Assembly: GCF_024138395.1 (NCBI RefSeq)
Contig: NZ_JAMYDU010000004.1
Span: forward strand, 372,001 to 436,000
Direction of reading: 5' to 3'
DNA from: Pseudomonas mandelii
GTDB taxonomy: Bacteria > Pseudomonadota > Gammaproteobacteria > Pseudomonadales > Pseudomonadaceae
Length of the DNA: 64,000 nucleotides
Made by a program: the position numbers and the translations under genes. The stretch's first letter is position 1; each line of letters begins with the position of its first letter. The notes under the pieces are model-generated. The model saw only the letters and a list, made by a program, of their open reading frames with translations. It ran no database searches and was not told the DNA's origin. Below, in pieces: positions 63,396 to 64,000 of the stretch.

Positions 63396-64000
63396 ATGTC
63401 TATCGTGCCCCCATCGTCTCGCGCCCTCGGCGCTGTGCGCCGCAAAGCCATGAACGTCTCGGAACAGCAACTGGTCAGCGAGCGTTTGCTCAGCCCCGAC
63501 CACGCCTTGCCGTTGGTGATCGAACCGGCGGTCAGCGGCGTCGATCTGGTTGCCTGGGCCACCCGGGAACGTGAAAGCCTGGAGAAGAAACTGCTGCAAT
63601 ACGGTGCCCTGCTGTTTCGTGGTTTCTCGGTATTATCCGTGGAGCAATTCGACCAAGTGATCGCCGCCCTCTCCCCCGGCGCGCTGGAATACATGTTCCG
63701 CGCCTCGCCACGCACCCGGGTCGGCGGCAACATCTACACCTCGACCGATTACCCGGCCGACCAGATGATTTTCCCACACAACGAACACTCCTATTCGCCA
63801 CGCTTTCCGCTGCGTTTGTTCTTCTACTGCCATATCCCGTCCGAAACCGGTGGCGAAACGCCGATCGGCTCGACTCGTGCCGTGAAGGCGGGCATCAGCC
63901 CCGAGATCGAAGCACGTTTCCGTGAAAAAGGTGTGCTGTACGTTCGCAATTACGGCGACGGCTTCGGCCTGCCGTGGCAGACCGTGTTCCAGTCCGAAGA
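63396..64000 (+). CDS. SyrP/TauD-like Fe(II)/2-oxoglutarate hydroxylase 2 (partial, 3' end off window)
   Basis: A second SyrP-like dioxygenase, truncated by the window edge after 201 codons. The first two iron ligands are visible in FPHNEHSYS (His then Glu, near residue 123-125), followed by ETGGETPIGSTRAV, matching the first copy's ETGGETPIADSRLI. The two copies differ enough (different N-termini, HSYS against QAYT) to suggest different target residues, such as beta-hydroxyaspartate and beta-hydroxyhistidine. The ATG at 63396 is 17 bp after the FAAL gene stop. Confidence 0.9.
   Translation, partial: MSIVPPSSRALGAVRRKAMNVSEQQLVSERLLSPDHALPLVIEPAVSGVDLVAWATRERESLEKKLLQYGALLFRGFSVLSVEQFDQVIAALSPGALEYMFRASPRTRVGGNIYTSTDYPADQMIFPHNEHSYSPRFPLRLFFYCHIPSETGGETPIGSTRAVKAGISPEIEARFREKGVLYVRNYGDGFGLPWQTVFQSE

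Overview
The window reads as chromosome of a fluorescent Pseudomonas (P. fluorescens group). The evidence is high-GC coding, CobN/CobW with a ChlI-type chelatase partner, a lexA2-imuA-imuB-dnaE2 mutagenesis cassette, a PA1838-like sulfite reductase with its DUF934 partner, a PvdH-like diaminobutyrate aminotransferase, and many palindromic REP-type elements of the kind usual between Pseudomonas genes. Species was assigned by recognition, not by a search.

Layout. (1) 1-8.9 kb: cobalamin region. A minus-strand unit cobW-cobN-chlI (chlI cut by the window edge) and a plus-strand unit cbtB-cbtA-cobE-cobM diverge from a shared intergenic region, and each is led by its own cobalamin riboswitch. (2) 9-24.7 kb: mostly housekeeping genes: nfuA, a cti gene broken by an in-frame amber codon, the B12-dependent metH, a DUF2970 protein, a periplasmic binding protein, cysI with DUF934, sohB, a histidine phosphatase, an SCP2-like protein and a Tat-exported amidohydrolase. 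(3) 25-30 kb: an orphan hoxX-like gene, a LysR regulator, and a pair made of a membrane hydroxylase fused to an SRPBCC-like domain and a strictosidine-synthase/SMP-30-like protein. (4) 30-39.8 kb: small stress-type proteins, a hybrid histidine kinase, then dnaE2-imuB-imuA-lexA2 with a LexA2 operator at the lexA2 start. (5) 39.8-44 kb: a five-gene minus-strand operon encoding a GntR regulator, an AprA/FrdA-like flavoprotein, a 2[4Fe-4S] ferredoxin, a HEAT-repeat protein and a DUF971 protein. (6) 44-50.5 kb: a Gfo/Idh oxidoreductase with a Dyp peroxidase, flanked by two inverted copies of one 145-bp element; a GapN-like dehydrogenase; an EamA exporter divergent from an Lrp regulator; a YccA/Bax-inhibitor protein; and tRNA-Ser(UGA). 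(7) 50.7-64 kb: the edge of a lipopeptide-siderophore NRPS locus. It has an RND pump with its adaptor, a diaminobutyrate aminotransferase and a TonB receptor on the minus strand; on the plus strand, across a Fur-box-like site, lie two SyrP-like hydroxylases around a FAAL-ACP-condensation loading protein. The window ends inside the second hydroxylase.

How the parts fit. Region 1 makes and regulates the cobalamin that MetH needs. Region 7 carries what a beta-hydroxylated, diaminobutyrate-containing, fatty-acylated siderophore needs (corrugatin/ornicorrugatin-like is the closest known class), although the elongating NRPS modules are outside the window.

Most notable observations: a REP palindrome inserted in frame inside cobN; an amber codon splitting cti; an orphan hoxX with no hydrogenase genes nearby; the flavoprotein/ferredoxin/HEAT/DUF971 operon, whose function I cannot assign; the fused hydroxylase; and the FAAL-led siderophore locus. 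No CRISPR array, prophage or insertion sequence with a transposase was seen.
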